A stretch of DNA of 64,000 nt from Collinsella aerofaciens. Its GTDB lineage: Bacteria > Actinomycetota > Coriobacteriia > Coriobacteriales > Coriobacteriaceae. Numbering within the stretch: position 1 is the first letter of the stretch; each line of letters opens with the position of its first letter. Positions 9,510-17,699 of the stretch are shown in pieces. Position numbers and translations under genes: made by a program. Where the stretch lies: positions 137,388 to 201,387 of the forward strand of contig NZ_JADNGN010000001.1 in the NCBI RefSeq assembly GCF_015553355.1. Direction: 5' to 3'. The notes beneath the pieces were generated by a model. The model saw only the letters and a list, made by a program, of their open reading frames with translations, did no database searches and was not told where the DNA came from.

Positions 9510-9556
9510 AGCGGTTCGACCGCTACTCTGATGATTATTTATTATCACAGTATTAT
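9510..9556 (+). promoter_or_regulatory. yqeB/yqeC divergent control region
   Basis: A short dyad AGCGGT-TCG-ACCGCT (9510-9524) sits between the two divergent genes. A good -10 hexamer TATTAT (9551-9556) faces yqeC, with no clear -35. The dyad is well placed to serve as an operator for both genes, but no cognate regulator is evident. Confidence 0.35.
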
Positions 9557-9570
9557 ACGGCGGTGAACAG

Positions 9571-10305
9571 ATGGAAACAGTTAGCGGCAATCTTGCCTCG
9601 GCGCTCAGGATCGAGCCGGGCATTACCGCGATTATCGGCAGTGGCGGCAAGTCGACGCTGCTGAAAACGCTGGGTCTCGAGCTCATGCGCGCTGGCGGCC
9701 GCGTGCTCCTCTGTACCACCACGCACATGTTTCCCGTCGCCGGCGTGCCATGGGGCGGGTCGAGCCGTCGCCTGGACGCCGCGCCTTGGAAGCCGGGGAC
9801 CCTACATGTTCCCGGCTGCACCTGCGAGGCATGCGCGGGACTTGTCCGCGGAAGTATCTGCCAGGCGGGTGTTTTGAACCCGGAGACAGGCAAGCTCTCC
9901 GCCCCCGCCGAGCCGCTCAACGAGCTGGCGCAGCGCTTTGACTACGTCCTGGCCGAGGCGGACGGCAGCAAGCGGCTCCCGCTCAAGGCCCACGCCCCGT
10001 GGGAGCCGGTCGTTCCCGCCGGCACGGCCAACGTCATCTGGCTCGTCGGCGCCTCGGGGCTCGGCAAGCCCATCAACGAAGCCGTCCACCGCCCCGAGCT
10101 CTTTTGCGAGCGTTGCGGCTGCGAGCTCACCGACATCGCCACGCCCGAGCGCGTCGCCCAGGTGCTCAATTCCGAGATGCAGGCGCTGGGACTCAGCACC
10201 GCACGCGTCATGCTCAACCAAGTCGACGCACTCAGCGACCCCACGATGGCCGACCGCTTCGAGGCAGCCCTCGGCCGCCCCGTCGTCGCCAGCAGCCTCC
10301 GATAG
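9571..10305 (+). CDS. yqeC: Selenium-dependent hydroxylase accessory protein YqeC
   Basis: A 244-residue P-loop protein: IIGSGGKSTLLKTLG (about residues 20-34) is the Walker A motif, followed by LLCTTTHMFPV. YLAEADGSKRLPLKAHAPWE-like residues (about 130-150) are the YqeC signature. Four cysteines in C-x-C-x2-C and C-x2-C-x-C settings (near residues 85 and 178) could bind metal. YqeC co-occurs with YqeB and with selenium-dependent molybdenum hydroxylases; its role is inferred from that link. It is the only plus-strand gene in this part of the cluster. Confidence 0.85.
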   Translation: METVSGNLASALRIEPGITAIIGSGGKSTLLKTLGLELMRAGGRVLLCTTTHMFPVAGVPWGGSSRRLDAAPWKPGTLHVPGCTCEACAGLVRGSICQAGVLNPETGKLSAPAEPLNELAQRFDYVLAEADGSKRLPLKAHAPWEPVVPAGTANVIWLVGASGLGKPINEAVHRPELFCERCGCELTDIATPERVAQVLNSEMQALGLSTARVMLNQVDALSDPTMADRFEAALGRPVVASSLR

Positions 10306-10330
10306 CCGGCGCTGCCCCAGCAGACCTATA

Positions 10331-10397
10331 AGTTGCGGTGAAATAGTTCCCGAAACGGCCTATTTGGCGGCTAAACAGGAACTATTCCACCGCAACT
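10331..10397. repeat. 67-bp palindromic element, copy 2
   Basis: The arms AGTTGCGGTG and CACCGCAACT match copy 1, while the inner stem is AATAGTTCC/GGAACTATT instead of GGGACTGTTT/AAACAGTCC. It lies between the convergent ends of yqeC and hyuA, where a bidirectional terminator would be expected, but no U-run is seen. Confidence 0.8.
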
Positions 10398-10424
10398 GCG
10401 GAGGGGAATCCGGTGATCTTCCTG

Positions 10425-11792
10425 CTAGCGGGGGACGTAGCGGCCGGGTTGGGCTCCGGTGGGCTCGCCGTCGCGCGCAGCCAGTACGCCGTTCACAAAC
10501 ACGGCCTTGGCGCGGCCGTGCGCCTCAAAGCCCTCGAGCGGCGTGTAGTCCACGGCCTGATGCTGCGTCGCGGCGCTAATCGTCCAGCGCGCCTTGGGAT
10601 CCCACACGCACACGTCGGCATCGGCGCCCTCGGCAAGACAGCCCTTGTGCGGATACATGCCAAAGACGCGCGCCGGGTTCTCGCTCATCAGGCGGCACAG
10701 ATCCTCGGGACCCAGCTGTCCCTCAAAGCTCGTAGCGATCGCGACGGGGCGATGCTCCACGCCGGGTCCGCCGTTGGGAATCGCGCGGAAGTCGTCGCGC
10801 CCGCGGTCCTTTTGCCCGTGCAGGTTAAAGCTACAGTGGTCGGTCGTAATCGTATCGATCTCGCCGGCCACAAGCGCCTCGCACAGTGCCGCACGGTCGC
10901 CGGCATGGCGCAGCGGCGGACTCATCACGTACTTGGCGCCCGCAAAGCCGTCCTCGCCCTGCTCCAGATAGCAGGTGTCGTCGAGCATCAGATACTGAGG
11001 GCATGTCTCGACATAGATGTTCTTCTGCCCGCGCGCTTTGGCAGCGCGAATGGCCTCGAGCCCCAGCTTGGTCGAAAGGTGCACCACGTTGACCGGAGCG
11101 TCCCCGGCCAAGTGCGCCAGATACAGCAGGCGGCTCACGGCCTCGGCCTCACACACGTCCGGACGGCTGAGCGCATGGCCCTCGGGCCCGTGGATACCCT
11201 GCTCAAACACGCGCTTCTGCAGCGCGTTGACCAACGTGCCGTTCTCGCAATGCACGCACAGGATACCGCCCACGCGCTTGAGCTCCTCCAGCACCTCGAG
11301 CGTCTCGGCATCGTCCAGGCGCAGATGGTCGTAGGCAAAGTAGGTCTTAAACGACGACACGCCCGCCTCGCGCATGGCCGAAAGATCGGCGCGGTTGCGC
11401 TCATTCCACTCGGCAAGCGCCATATGGAAGGCATAGTTGGCGGTGCAGGTGCCGTCGGCGCGATGATGCCACTCGGCCAAGGCATCGGGCATGGTCACGC
11501 CGCGATCGGCCGTCGCGTAGTCCACAATGGTCGTCGTGCCGCCGCAGGCAGCCGCGCGCGTGCCGGTCTCAAAGCTATCGGCTGTCCAATCCATGCCGGT
11601 CCAGCACTGCATGTGCGTGTGCCCATCGATAAAGCCCGGGAACACCCAGCAGCCCGCAGCATCCTCGACGGTATCGCCCTCGGCCGGCTCAATCGCCGCG
11701 GCAATCCGCACGATCTTATCGCCATCCATGGCAAGATCGGCGCGGCGAAGCCCCTGGGGCGTCACGAGTGCGCCGTTTTTGATGATGATCAT
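10425..11792 (-). CDS. hyuA: Dihydropyrimidinase/hydantoinase-type amidohydrolase
   Basis: The 455-residue cyclic amidohydrolase has the expected metal ligands: GHTH (His58, His60), the lysine to be carboxylated in SSFKTYFAYD (Lys149), His181 in VHCEN, the VVHLST histidine, and TTDHCSF with the catalytic Asp. Such enzymes open cyclic ureides such as dihydropyrimidines and hydantoins. Its neighbours (ygeW, ygeY, ygeX, mocA) match the HyuA of gut purine-degradation clusters, so a ring-opening step in purine breakdown is likely; the substrate is not shown by sequence. It is 9 bp downstream of mocA. Confidence 0.88.
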   Translation of the reverse strand: MIIIKNGALVTPQGLRRADLAMDGDKIVRIAAAIEPAEGDTVEDAAGCWVFPGFIDGHTHMQCWTGMDWTADSFETGTRAAACGGTTTIVDYATADRGVTMPDALAEWHHRADGTCTANYAFHMALAEWNERNRADLSAMREAGVSSFKTYFAYDHLRLDDAETLEVLEELKRVGGILCVHCENGTLVNALQKRVFEQGIHGPEGHALSRPDVCEAEAVSRLLYLAHLAGDAPVNVVHLSTKLGLEAIRAAKARGQKNIYVETCPQYLMLDDTCYLEQGEDGFAGAKYVMSPPLRHAGDRAALCEALVAGEIDTITTDHCSFNLHGQKDRGRDDFRAIPNGGPGVEHRPVAIATSFEGQLGPEDLCRLMSENPARVFGMYPHKGCLAEGADADVCVWDPKARWTISAATQHQAVDYTPLEGFEAHGRAKAVFVNGVLAARDGEPTGAQPGRYVPR

Positions 11793-11801
11793 AATTGCTC
11801 C

Positions 11802-12416
11802 TTATTGATTGATGCAGTTGGCCACGCGATCAAAATACGAGCAGGCGGCGATATGCTCCGTTATGCGTCGCTGTCCCTTGACGGTATCGACGTCCCACAG
11901 CTCGTAGGCACGCGCCTCGACCAGCACCACGTCGGTACGGTCCTTGAGGATCGAACCGCCGCCGTCCTTACCCTCAAGACACATAAGTGCATCGAACAGT
12001 TCCGCCGGAAAGAGCACCGGGCTCGAAGGCTCACCGTTGCACGCAAGACGCACCGGATGCTTGCGGCCACGCTCGTCAAATGCACGAACCATAGCCTCAA
12101 AAGAATCCGAACTCACGAGCGGCTGGTCGCCCGGCAAAAAGAGGCAACCTTTCCAGTTGCGTTCGACTCCCCACGAAAGGCCCGCACGGACGCTTTCGCT
12201 GCGCAGCTCGCCATCGTGCAGCACGCACGGGCAATGCTTGTCATCACAAATCTGAGCGACCTCGGGCCAACGCGTCGAAACCACAACGTCAAAGCCCCGG
12301 GGAACCGAATCAATGGTCCGGGCAATCAGCGGCTCGCCATAGATATCGGCGAGCATCTTGTTAGAGCCAAATCGCTTGCCCTCGCCCGAAGCCATAATGA
12401 CACAACCAAGTTTCAT
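11802..12416 (-). CDS. mocA: Molybdenum cofactor cytidylyltransferase-like protein
   Basis: A 204-residue nucleotidyltransferase with the MobA-like start MKLGCVIMASGEGKRFGSNK and a LPGDQPLVS motif near residue 95. MocA-type enzymes attach CMP to molybdopterin to make the dinucleotide cofactor of xanthine-dehydrogenase-family hydroxylases. The start at 12416 is supported by GGAGG 7 nt upstream. It pairs with hyuA on one transcript and fits the xdhC/yqeB/yqeC maturation set nearby. A nucleotidyltransferase for another sugar or cofactor is less likely. Confidence 0.82.
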   Translation of the reverse strand: MKLGCVIMASGEGKRFGSNKMLADIYGEPLIARTIDSVPRGFDVVVSTRWPEVAQICDDKHCPCVLHDGELRSESVRAGLSWGVERNWKGCLFLPGDQPLVSSDSFEAMVRAFDERGRKHPVRLACNGEPSSPVLFPAELFDALMCLEGKDGGGSILKDRTDVVLVEARAYELWDVDTVKGQRRITEHIAACSYFDRVANCINQ

Positions 12417-12504
12417 GGCGATACCTCCCCTGAAACCATCGTACCCATAACTCGCGTCGCGGGGCATCTACATCGAAAGCGCTTATCCCGCACGCCCACG
12501 ATGC

Positions 12505-12543
12505 AAAAAGGGGCACCCCGCCGGTTGGCAGAGCGCCCCCTTT
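12505..12543 (-). terminator. Intrinsic terminator after ygeW
   Basis: On the minus strand an AAAGGGG arm pairs with CCCCTTT after a GC-rich loop and runs into CCCCTTTTTGC. It lies about 25 bp downstream of the ygeW stop, separating the ygeX-ygeY-ygeW unit from mocA-hyuA. Confidence 0.65.
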
Positions 12544-12566
12544 ACATGGCTTACCTCAACCCAGCT

Positions 12567-13769
12567 TTAGGCCTGGAACCAACGGGCGGTGTTGCGCTCG
12601 TCGAGGGCCTTGAGGGTAGCGGCGGGATCGGCAACCTTCTGCAGGAACATCATGGCTGCGATGGCGTACGGCTTGTAGCTGGCCTCCTTGTACATGCCCA
12701 CGCGGTGCATGTCGAAGACGTCGGCGTTGACCTCGCCGTGCTCGCAGGAGACACCGGAGATGTCGGCGGGCAGCGGATGCATAAAGATGGTGTCTTGGCC
12801 GTTGGCGGTCTTCTCCATGAGCTCGGTCGTAGAGCACCAATCCTGATGCGTGGCGTTCTGAGCGAGCAGCTCCTTCTCGAGTGCAGCGATGCCGGCGTCG
12901 TCGCCCTCGGCGTACAGGTTGGTGCGCTTCTCCATGGCGGCAAACGGAGCCCAGCTCTTCGGGATCACGATGTCGGCGCCCTCGAAGGCCTCGGCCATGG
13001 TGTTGACCTGCTTAAAGGTGGTGCCGGACTCGGCGGCATAACCCTTGGCGCGCTCGACGACCTCGGGCATGAGGTCGTAGCCCTCGGGGTGGGCCAAGGT
13101 GACGTCCATGCCAAAACGGGGCAGCAGGCTGATCAGCGACTGCGGGCAGGACAGCGGCTTGCCGTAAGAGGGCGAGTAGGCCCAGGTGACGGCAACCTTT
13201 TTGCCCTTGAGGTTCTCAAGACCGCCAAACTCGTTGATGAGGTAGAGCATGTCGGCAGAGGACTGCGTGGGGTGATCGGAGTCGGACTGCAGGGAGATGA
13301 GCGTGGGACGGTGATCCAGAACGCCGTCCTCGTAGGCCTGCTGGACAGACTCGGAGACCTCGGCCATGTAGGCGTCGCCCTTGCCGATGTACATGTCGTC
13401 GCGGATGCCGATGACGTCGGCCATGAAGGAGATCATGGTAGCGGTCTCGCGGACGGTCTCGCCGTGAGCGATCTGGGACTTCTTCTCGTCCAGGTCCTGC
13501 AGCTCAAGGCCGAGCAGGTTGGCTGCCTTAGAGAAGGAGAAGCGCGTACGGGTGGAGTTGTCACGGAACAGGGAGACGGCCAGACCCGAATCGAAGATCT
13601 TGGACGAAACGTTGTTCTCGCGCAGCTCGCGCAGGGCGTCGGCGACGATGTAGAGCGCCTTGAGCTCATCGGTGGTCTTATCCCAGGTGTGCAGGAAGTC
13701 GCTGCCGTACATGCCCTTAAAATCGAGGCCGTTCAGCTGCTCGACGAGCTCGGTAAACTTGGCGTCCAT
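12567..13769 (-). CDS. ygeW: Knotted carbamoyltransferase YgeW
   Basis: The 400-residue protein is an aspartate/ornithine carbamoyltransferase homologue. The carbamoyl-phosphate loop STRTR is at residues 72-76, and FMHPLPADISG holds the HPLP motif. Length and the central YSPSYGKPLSCPQ segment agree with YgeW, whose transcarbamoylation substrate is not fixed, but which travels with ygeX and ygeY in purine-degradation clusters. The start at 13769 has AAAGGA 8 nt upstream. Run in reverse it could yield carbamoyl phosphate for ATP synthesis, but no carbamate kinase is in the window. Confidence 0.92.
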   Translation of the reverse strand: MDAKFTELVEQLNGLDFKGMYGSDFLHTWDKTTDELKALYIVADALRELRENNVSSKIFDSGLAVSLFRDNSTRTRFSFSKAANLLGLELQDLDEKKSQIAHGETVRETATMISFMADVIGIRDDMYIGKGDAYMAEVSESVQQAYEDGVLDHRPTLISLQSDSDHPTQSSADMLYLINEFGGLENLKGKKVAVTWAYSPSYGKPLSCPQSLISLLPRFGMDVTLAHPEGYDLMPEVVERAKGYAAESGTTFKQVNTMAEAFEGADIVIPKSWAPFAAMEKRTNLYAEGDDAGIAALEKELLAQNATHQDWCSTTELMEKTANGQDTIFMHPLPADISGVSCEHGEVNADVFDMHRVGMYKEASYKPYAIAAMMFLQKVADPAATLKALDERNTARWFQA

Positions 13770-13923
13770 GTAAATATCCTTTCCAAAGATGAAACGATTG
13801 CAATGAGTAGATGTGCTCCGGCATGCGCGTGTGGCTAGAACATGCAGAGCACTATGACGAGGACCCGCTACCGTCGAGGAAGCATGGGAGATAACGACCG
13901 CGGGCCCCAAGTCAACAGGGGGT

Positions 13924-13948
13924 GCCGGGGACACGAGCTGTCCCCGGC
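13924..13948. repeat. GGGGACA/TGTCCCC hairpin between ygeY and ygeW
   Basis: A perfect 10-bp stem GCCGGGGACA/TGTCCCCGGC with a 5-nt loop. No U-run follows. The GGGGACA core recurs in the hairpin after rluA and in short repeats near rplX. The rest of the 200-bp gap shows no gene. Confidence 0.6.
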
Positions 13949-13970
13949 TCAACAAGATCGAGGAATGGGA

Positions 13971-15356
13971 CTAATCGATCTTGTTGTTGGTCAGACCGGC
14001 GCGGAACACGGTGGCGTCGCCATCGGCCTGGCTCGGATCGTAGAGGTTCAGGGCAGCCACATACATGGCGGCAGCGGTGACCAGGTCGTCCTTGTAGGTG
14101 ACCTCGTTGGGAGCGTGAGCCTGAGACTCGGCACCCGGGCCGAAGCCGACGCAGGGGATGCCATAGCGGCCCTGGATGGAAACGCAGTTCGTGGAGAAGG
14201 TCCACTTGTCGCACAGCGGGCGACCGGTGCGCTTGTCCATGCTGGGCTCGCAGCCGATGCGCTCGTCACCGAACATGGCCTTGTGGGCGTCGACGAGGGC
14301 CTTGACGTGCGGAGCGGTCTCCTTGTTGATCCACGTGGGGAAGTAAGCCTCGGTCTCGTAGACCTCGCCGGTCCAGGACGGACGGTCGTACATGTACATG
14401 GAGACCTTCACGTCGTCGCCGTACTTCTTGGCGGCCGGCAGGTTACGGATCTCGTCCAGGCAGGACTCCCAGGTCTCACCGGCGGTCATGCGACGGTCGA
14501 TGGAGATGGCGCAGGAGTCAGCGACAGCGCAGCGGCTGGGGCTGGTGTAGAAGATCTGGCTGACGGTGCAGGTGCCGCGGCCCAGGAAGCGGGCGTCCTC
14601 GAAGTGCTCGGGGTTGTACTTGGGGTCGAGCATCTTGACGAGGCCCTTGATGTCGGTCGACTCGTCACAGCCGTTGTTGTTGAGGGCGCGGACGTCGGCG
14701 ATGATGTCGGCCATCTTGTAGATGGCGTTGTCGCCGCGGTCGGGAGCGGAGCCGTGGCAGGAGGTGCCGTGAACGTCGACGCGGATCTCCATGCGGCCGC
14801 GGTGACCGCGATAGATGCCGCCGTCGGTGGGCTCGGTGGAAATGACGAACTCGGGCTTAATGCCGTCCTTGTTGTAGATGTACTGCCAGCACATGCCGTC
14901 GCAGTCCTCTTCCTGGACGGTGCCGACGACCATGATCTTGTAGCCCTCGGGGATGAGGCCCATGTCCTTCATCATCTTGGCAGCATAGGTAGCAGAAGCC
15001 ATGCCGCCCTCCTGGTCGGAGCCGCCGCGGCCGTAGATGATCTCGTCGGTTTCGTAGCCCTCATAGGGATCGGCATCCCAGTTCTCGATGTTGCCGATAC
15101 CGACGGTGTCGATGTGGGAGTCGATGGCGATGATCTTGTCGCCCTCGCCCATAAAGCCCATAACGTTGCCCAGGCCGTCGACCTTGACCTCGTCATAGCC
15201 AAGGCTCTCCATCTCGGCCTTGATGCAGGCAACAACCTCACCCTCCTCGCAGGACTCAGAGGGGTGAGAGATCATAGCGCGCAGAAAGCGAGTCATATCA
15301 GCACGATGAGACCCAGCAGCAGCCTTGATTGCGTCGAAATCGAGTTCTTTAGCCAT
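13971..15356 (-). CDS. ygeY: YgeY-family M20 metallohydrolase
   Basis: A 461-residue M20-type zinc peptidase/deacylase. The motifs [10 protein letters not shown] (first ligand, catalytic Asp), [11 protein letters not shown] (bridging Asp) and [11 protein letters not shown] (catalytic and ligand Glu) are all intact. The family is annotated as selenium-metabolism-linked from its co-occurrence with xdh/yqeB. In the purine cluster it probably removes a carbamoyl or ureido group from a diaminopropionate derivative (inference). It is 74 bp downstream of ygeX and likely on its transcript. Confidence 0.9.
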   Translation of the reverse strand: MAKELDFDAIKAAAGSHRADMTRFLRAMISHPSESCEEGEVVACIKAEMESLGYDEVKVDGLGNVMGFMGEGDKIIAIDSHIDTVGIGNIENWDADPYEGYETDEIIYGRGGSDQEGGMASATYAAKMMKDMGLIPEGYKIMVVGTVQEEDCDGMCWQYIYNKDGIKPEFVISTEPTDGGIYRGHRGRMEIRVDVHGTSCHGSAPDRGDNAIYKMADIIADVRALNNNGCDESTDIKGLVKMLDPKYNPEHFEDARFLGRGTCTVSQIFYTSPSRCAVADSCAISIDRRMTAGETWESCLDEIRNLPAAKKYGDDVKVSMYMYDRPSWTGEVYETEAYFPTWINKETAPHVKALVDAHKAMFGDERIGCEPSMDKRTGRPLCDKWTFSTNCVSIQGRYGIPCVGFGPGAESQAHAPNEVTYKDDLVTAAAMYVAALNLYDPSQADGDATVFRAGLTNNKID

Positions 15357-15430
15357 TGTTCATAACCTTTCAAACGAAGGAATCTACCTGTGAGGTGGCG
15401 GAGCGATACCTATTTACTCCGCCCCAACGA

Positions 15431-16645
15431 TTAGCAAGTGGGATATTCGCCTTCCCAAACAATGCGGCGATACTGGTCGGGATCCGTATCGCCCTCGGTG
15501 GAGAAGCAGAGCACGGAGCTCGTCTTGTCCAGGCCGATGAGTTCCTTGAGCTCAGCGTACTCGGGATCGAGCATGAGGGTCTCGACCAGGCCGGTGGTCA
15601 CAGCGCCGGACTCGCCGGAAATGACGCGCGGGTCGCCCTTCTCGGGAGCGCCCAGGGTGCGCATGCCGCGAGCGGTGACCCAGTCGGGGCAGGACACGAA
15701 GGCGGTGGTGTGGTTGCGCAGGATATCCCAGCCCAGGATGTTGGGCTCGCCGCAGCACAGGCCGGCCATGATGGAGGGCATGTCGCCGTCCACGATGCGC
15801 GGATCGCCGTCGCCGGCGGCAGCGCCCTTGTACAGGCAGGCGGCAGGAGCGCACTCGACCACGACGAAGGTGGGCGGGTTATCGGGATACAGGTTGGTGA
15901 AGTAGCCCACCACGGCGCCGGCAAGCGAACCCACGCCAGCCTGGACAAAGACGTGCGTCGGACGGTTGATGGCCATCTCGCGCAGCTGCTCGGCAGCCTC
16001 GGAAGCCATGGTGCCGTAGCCCTCCATGATCCAAGACGGAATCTTCTCGTAGCCCTCCCACGCGGTGTCCTGAACGATGACGCCGCGCTCGCAGGCGTCG
16101 GCCTCGGCGGCGGCCATGCGCACGCACTCGTCGTAGTTGACCTCTTCGATGGTCACCGTGGCGCCCTCGGCGGCGATGTTATCGAAGCGGGGCTTGGTGG
16201 AACCCTTGGGCATGTGCACGACGGCCTTCTGGCCCAGCTTGTTGGCAGCCCATGCCACGCCGCGGCCATGGTTGCCGTCGGTGGCGGTAAAGAAGGTGGC
16301 CTGGCCAAAGTCCTCGGCCAGCTGATCGGAGGTCAGGTAATCGAAGGTGCAGTCGGCAACGTCCTTGCCGGTCTCGTCGGCAATGTAGTTGGCCATGGCA
16401 AACGAGCCGCCCAGAACCTTAAAGGCGTTGAGGCCAAAGCGATAGCTCTCGTCCTTAACGCACAGGTTGGAAAGGCCCAGGCGCGCAGCCTGACCATCCA
16501 GGCGGGCAAGCGGAGTGACAGTATATTGCGGGAACGACTGGTGGAAGGCGCGGGCCTTCTTCACGTGGTCGAGGCTCATGATTCCCAAGTGCTTGTCATC
16601 GCTCTTGGGCATCGTGTTGCCCGCCCACTGGATCTTATCGGCCAT
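15431..16645 (-). CDS. ygeX: Diaminopropionate ammonia-lyase
   Basis: A 404-residue fold-type II PLP enzyme. The Schiff-base lysine is Lys76 in GLNAFKVLGG, the asparagine loop TDGNHGRG follows, and the GVGSLAG loop near residue 235 binds the phosphate. YgeX turns 2,3-diaminopropionate into pyruvate and two ammonia via 2-aminoacrylate. It heads the ygeX-ygeY-ygeW unit, divergent from a YheO-like regulator across a 277-bp region holding two matching operator-like palindromes. AAGGAG precedes the ATG. Confidence 0.95.
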   Translation of the reverse strand: MADKIQWAGNTMPKSDDKHLGIMSLDHVKKARAFHQSFPQYTVTPLARLDGQAARLGLSNLCVKDESYRFGLNAFKVLGGSFAMANYIADETGKDVADCTFDYLTSDQLAEDFGQATFFTATDGNHGRGVAWAANKLGQKAVVHMPKGSTKPRFDNIAAEGATVTIEEVNYDECVRMAAAEADACERGVIVQDTAWEGYEKIPSWIMEGYGTMASEAAEQLREMAINRPTHVFVQAGVGSLAGAVVGYFTNLYPDNPPTFVVVECAPAACLYKGAAAGDGDPRIVDGDMPSIMAGLCCGEPNILGWDILRNHTTAFVSCPDWVTARGMRTLGAPEKGDPRVISGESGAVTTGLVETLMLDPEYAELKELIGLDKTSSVLCFSTEGDTDPDQYRRIVWEGEYPTC

Positions 16646-16737
16646 ACGGCGAACTCCTTAAGTCCTCTCTTGCCGGCCCCCGCATACGCGTTTCAGCCCA
16701 TTCCCATTCATGCGACTGAACTTTTATGTGGATGCCA

Positions 16738-16752
16738 AACAAAAAGTTTGTT
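16738..16752. promoter_or_regulatory. Operator-like palindrome 1 upstream of ygeX
   Basis: AACAAA-AAG-TTTGTT, a perfect 6-3-6 dyad. It is the ygeX-proximal member of an identical pair centred 51 bp apart, about five helical turns. Binding by the adjacent YheO-like regulator is inferred from position alone. Confidence 0.6.
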
Positions 16753-16788
16753 AGCACTGTTCTATCACACTTTTTGATTGGTATACCT

Positions 16789-16803
16789 AACAAATTGTTT
16801 GTT
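16789..16803. promoter_or_regulatory. Operator-like palindrome 2 upstream of ygeX
   Basis: AACAAA-TTG-TTTGTT, with the same arms as the first palindrome and only the 3-nt centre different. The two may allow DNA looping or cooperative binding between the divergent ygeX and regulator promoters. Confidence 0.6.
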
Positions 16804-16922
16804 GCCGTAATCGGTATCTTTTCGCCGCCGAACGGTCACATAACGCAGCGACACTTTCGTTATTTGCGAACAAGTGGGGTTTATGGCAAAGTGAGCCCAA
16901 ACTAATTTTTAGGAAGGCACCC

Positions 16923-17576
16923 ATGACCCCCGCACAGATTGAGTTTTACAAGCGCCTTGCACACGGCCTGGCGCTCCAGTTTGGCCCCAACTGCGAAGTC
17001 GTCGTCCACGACTTGGAGACCGAGGACGTGGACCACTCCATCGTAGTGATCGAAAACGGCCACGTCAGCGGGCGCAAACTGGGTGACGGCCCCAGCCATA
17101 TTGTGCTTGAGTCCATGCACGAGGGCACCACCGACGTGCACGACCGCGAGCCATACCTCACCAAAACTGCCGATGGCAAGCTGCTCAAGTCCTCGACCAT
17201 CTTTATCCGCAACGACGAGGGCAAGCCCGTCGGCATTTTGGGCATCAACTTTGACATTACGCTTATGAAGGCTTTTGAGCGTTCGCTCGACGCCTTTACC
17301 GGCACCGGCGGCACGGGCTATACCGAGCCCGAGCCCATTACCAAGAACATCGGCGACCTGCTCGAGGACCTGCTGCACGAGTGCGAGCAGTTTGTGGGCA
17401 AGCCCGCGGCACTCATGACCAAAGACGAGCGCATTCGTGCCATTGGCTATCTCGACCGTCGCGGTGCCTTCCTCATTTCCAAGTCGAGCGAGCGCGCCTG
17501 CGAGTTCTTTGGCATCTCCAAGTACAGCTTCTATAGCTACCTCAATGAGGCCAAGGCGGCGGCCGGCGACAAGTAG
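16923..17576 (+). CDS. YheO-like PAS/HTH transcriptional regulator
   Basis: The 217-residue protein has the YheO/DauR layout: an N-terminal PAS-like domain (about residues 5-120, GPNCEVVVHDLETEDVDHSI through GILGINFDIT) and a C-terminal helix-turn-helix (about 160-215, FFGISKYSFYSYLNEAK). Such regulators sense small molecules and control neighbouring catabolic genes. It is divergent from ygeX, with two AACAAA-N3-TTTGTT dyads between, and is the best candidate to bind them. A paralogue at 38311 flanks the permease. The ligand is unknown. Confidence 0.88.
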   Translation: MTPAQIEFYKRLAHGLALQFGPNCEVVVHDLETEDVDHSIVVIENGHVSGRKLGDGPSHIVLESMHEGTTDVHDREPYLTKTADGKLLKSSTIFIRNDEGKPVGILGINFDITLMKAFERSLDAFTGTGGTGYTEPEPITKNIGDLLEDLLHECEQFVGKPAALMTKDERIRAIGYLDRRGAFLISKSSERACEFFGISKYSFYSYLNEAKAAAGDK

Positions 17577-17659
17577 GCACTCGCCTGGATTGCCCCTCCC
17601 CTTTTGGGCGCGAGTTCTGGAAAGCACGAATCCAAGACCGAGCCGCTTGGGAAGTTCCA

Positions 17660-17665
17660 TATAAT
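17660..17665 (+). promoter_or_regulatory. Consensus -10 box before the membrane protein gene
   Basis: A perfect TATAAT hexamer 34 bp upstream of the ATG at 17700. No clear -35 lies 16-18 bp upstream. Confidence 0.4.
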
Positions 17666-17699
17666 CGATGTCATTAGTATTTCGAAAGGATGGGACAGA

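Noticed and set aside
10413-13838. Very long open frame on the plus strand opposite hyuA, mocA and ygeW
   Set aside because: It is antisense to three well-supported genes and arises from GC-rich codons whose complement lacks stops. The translated sequence has no recognisable motif.
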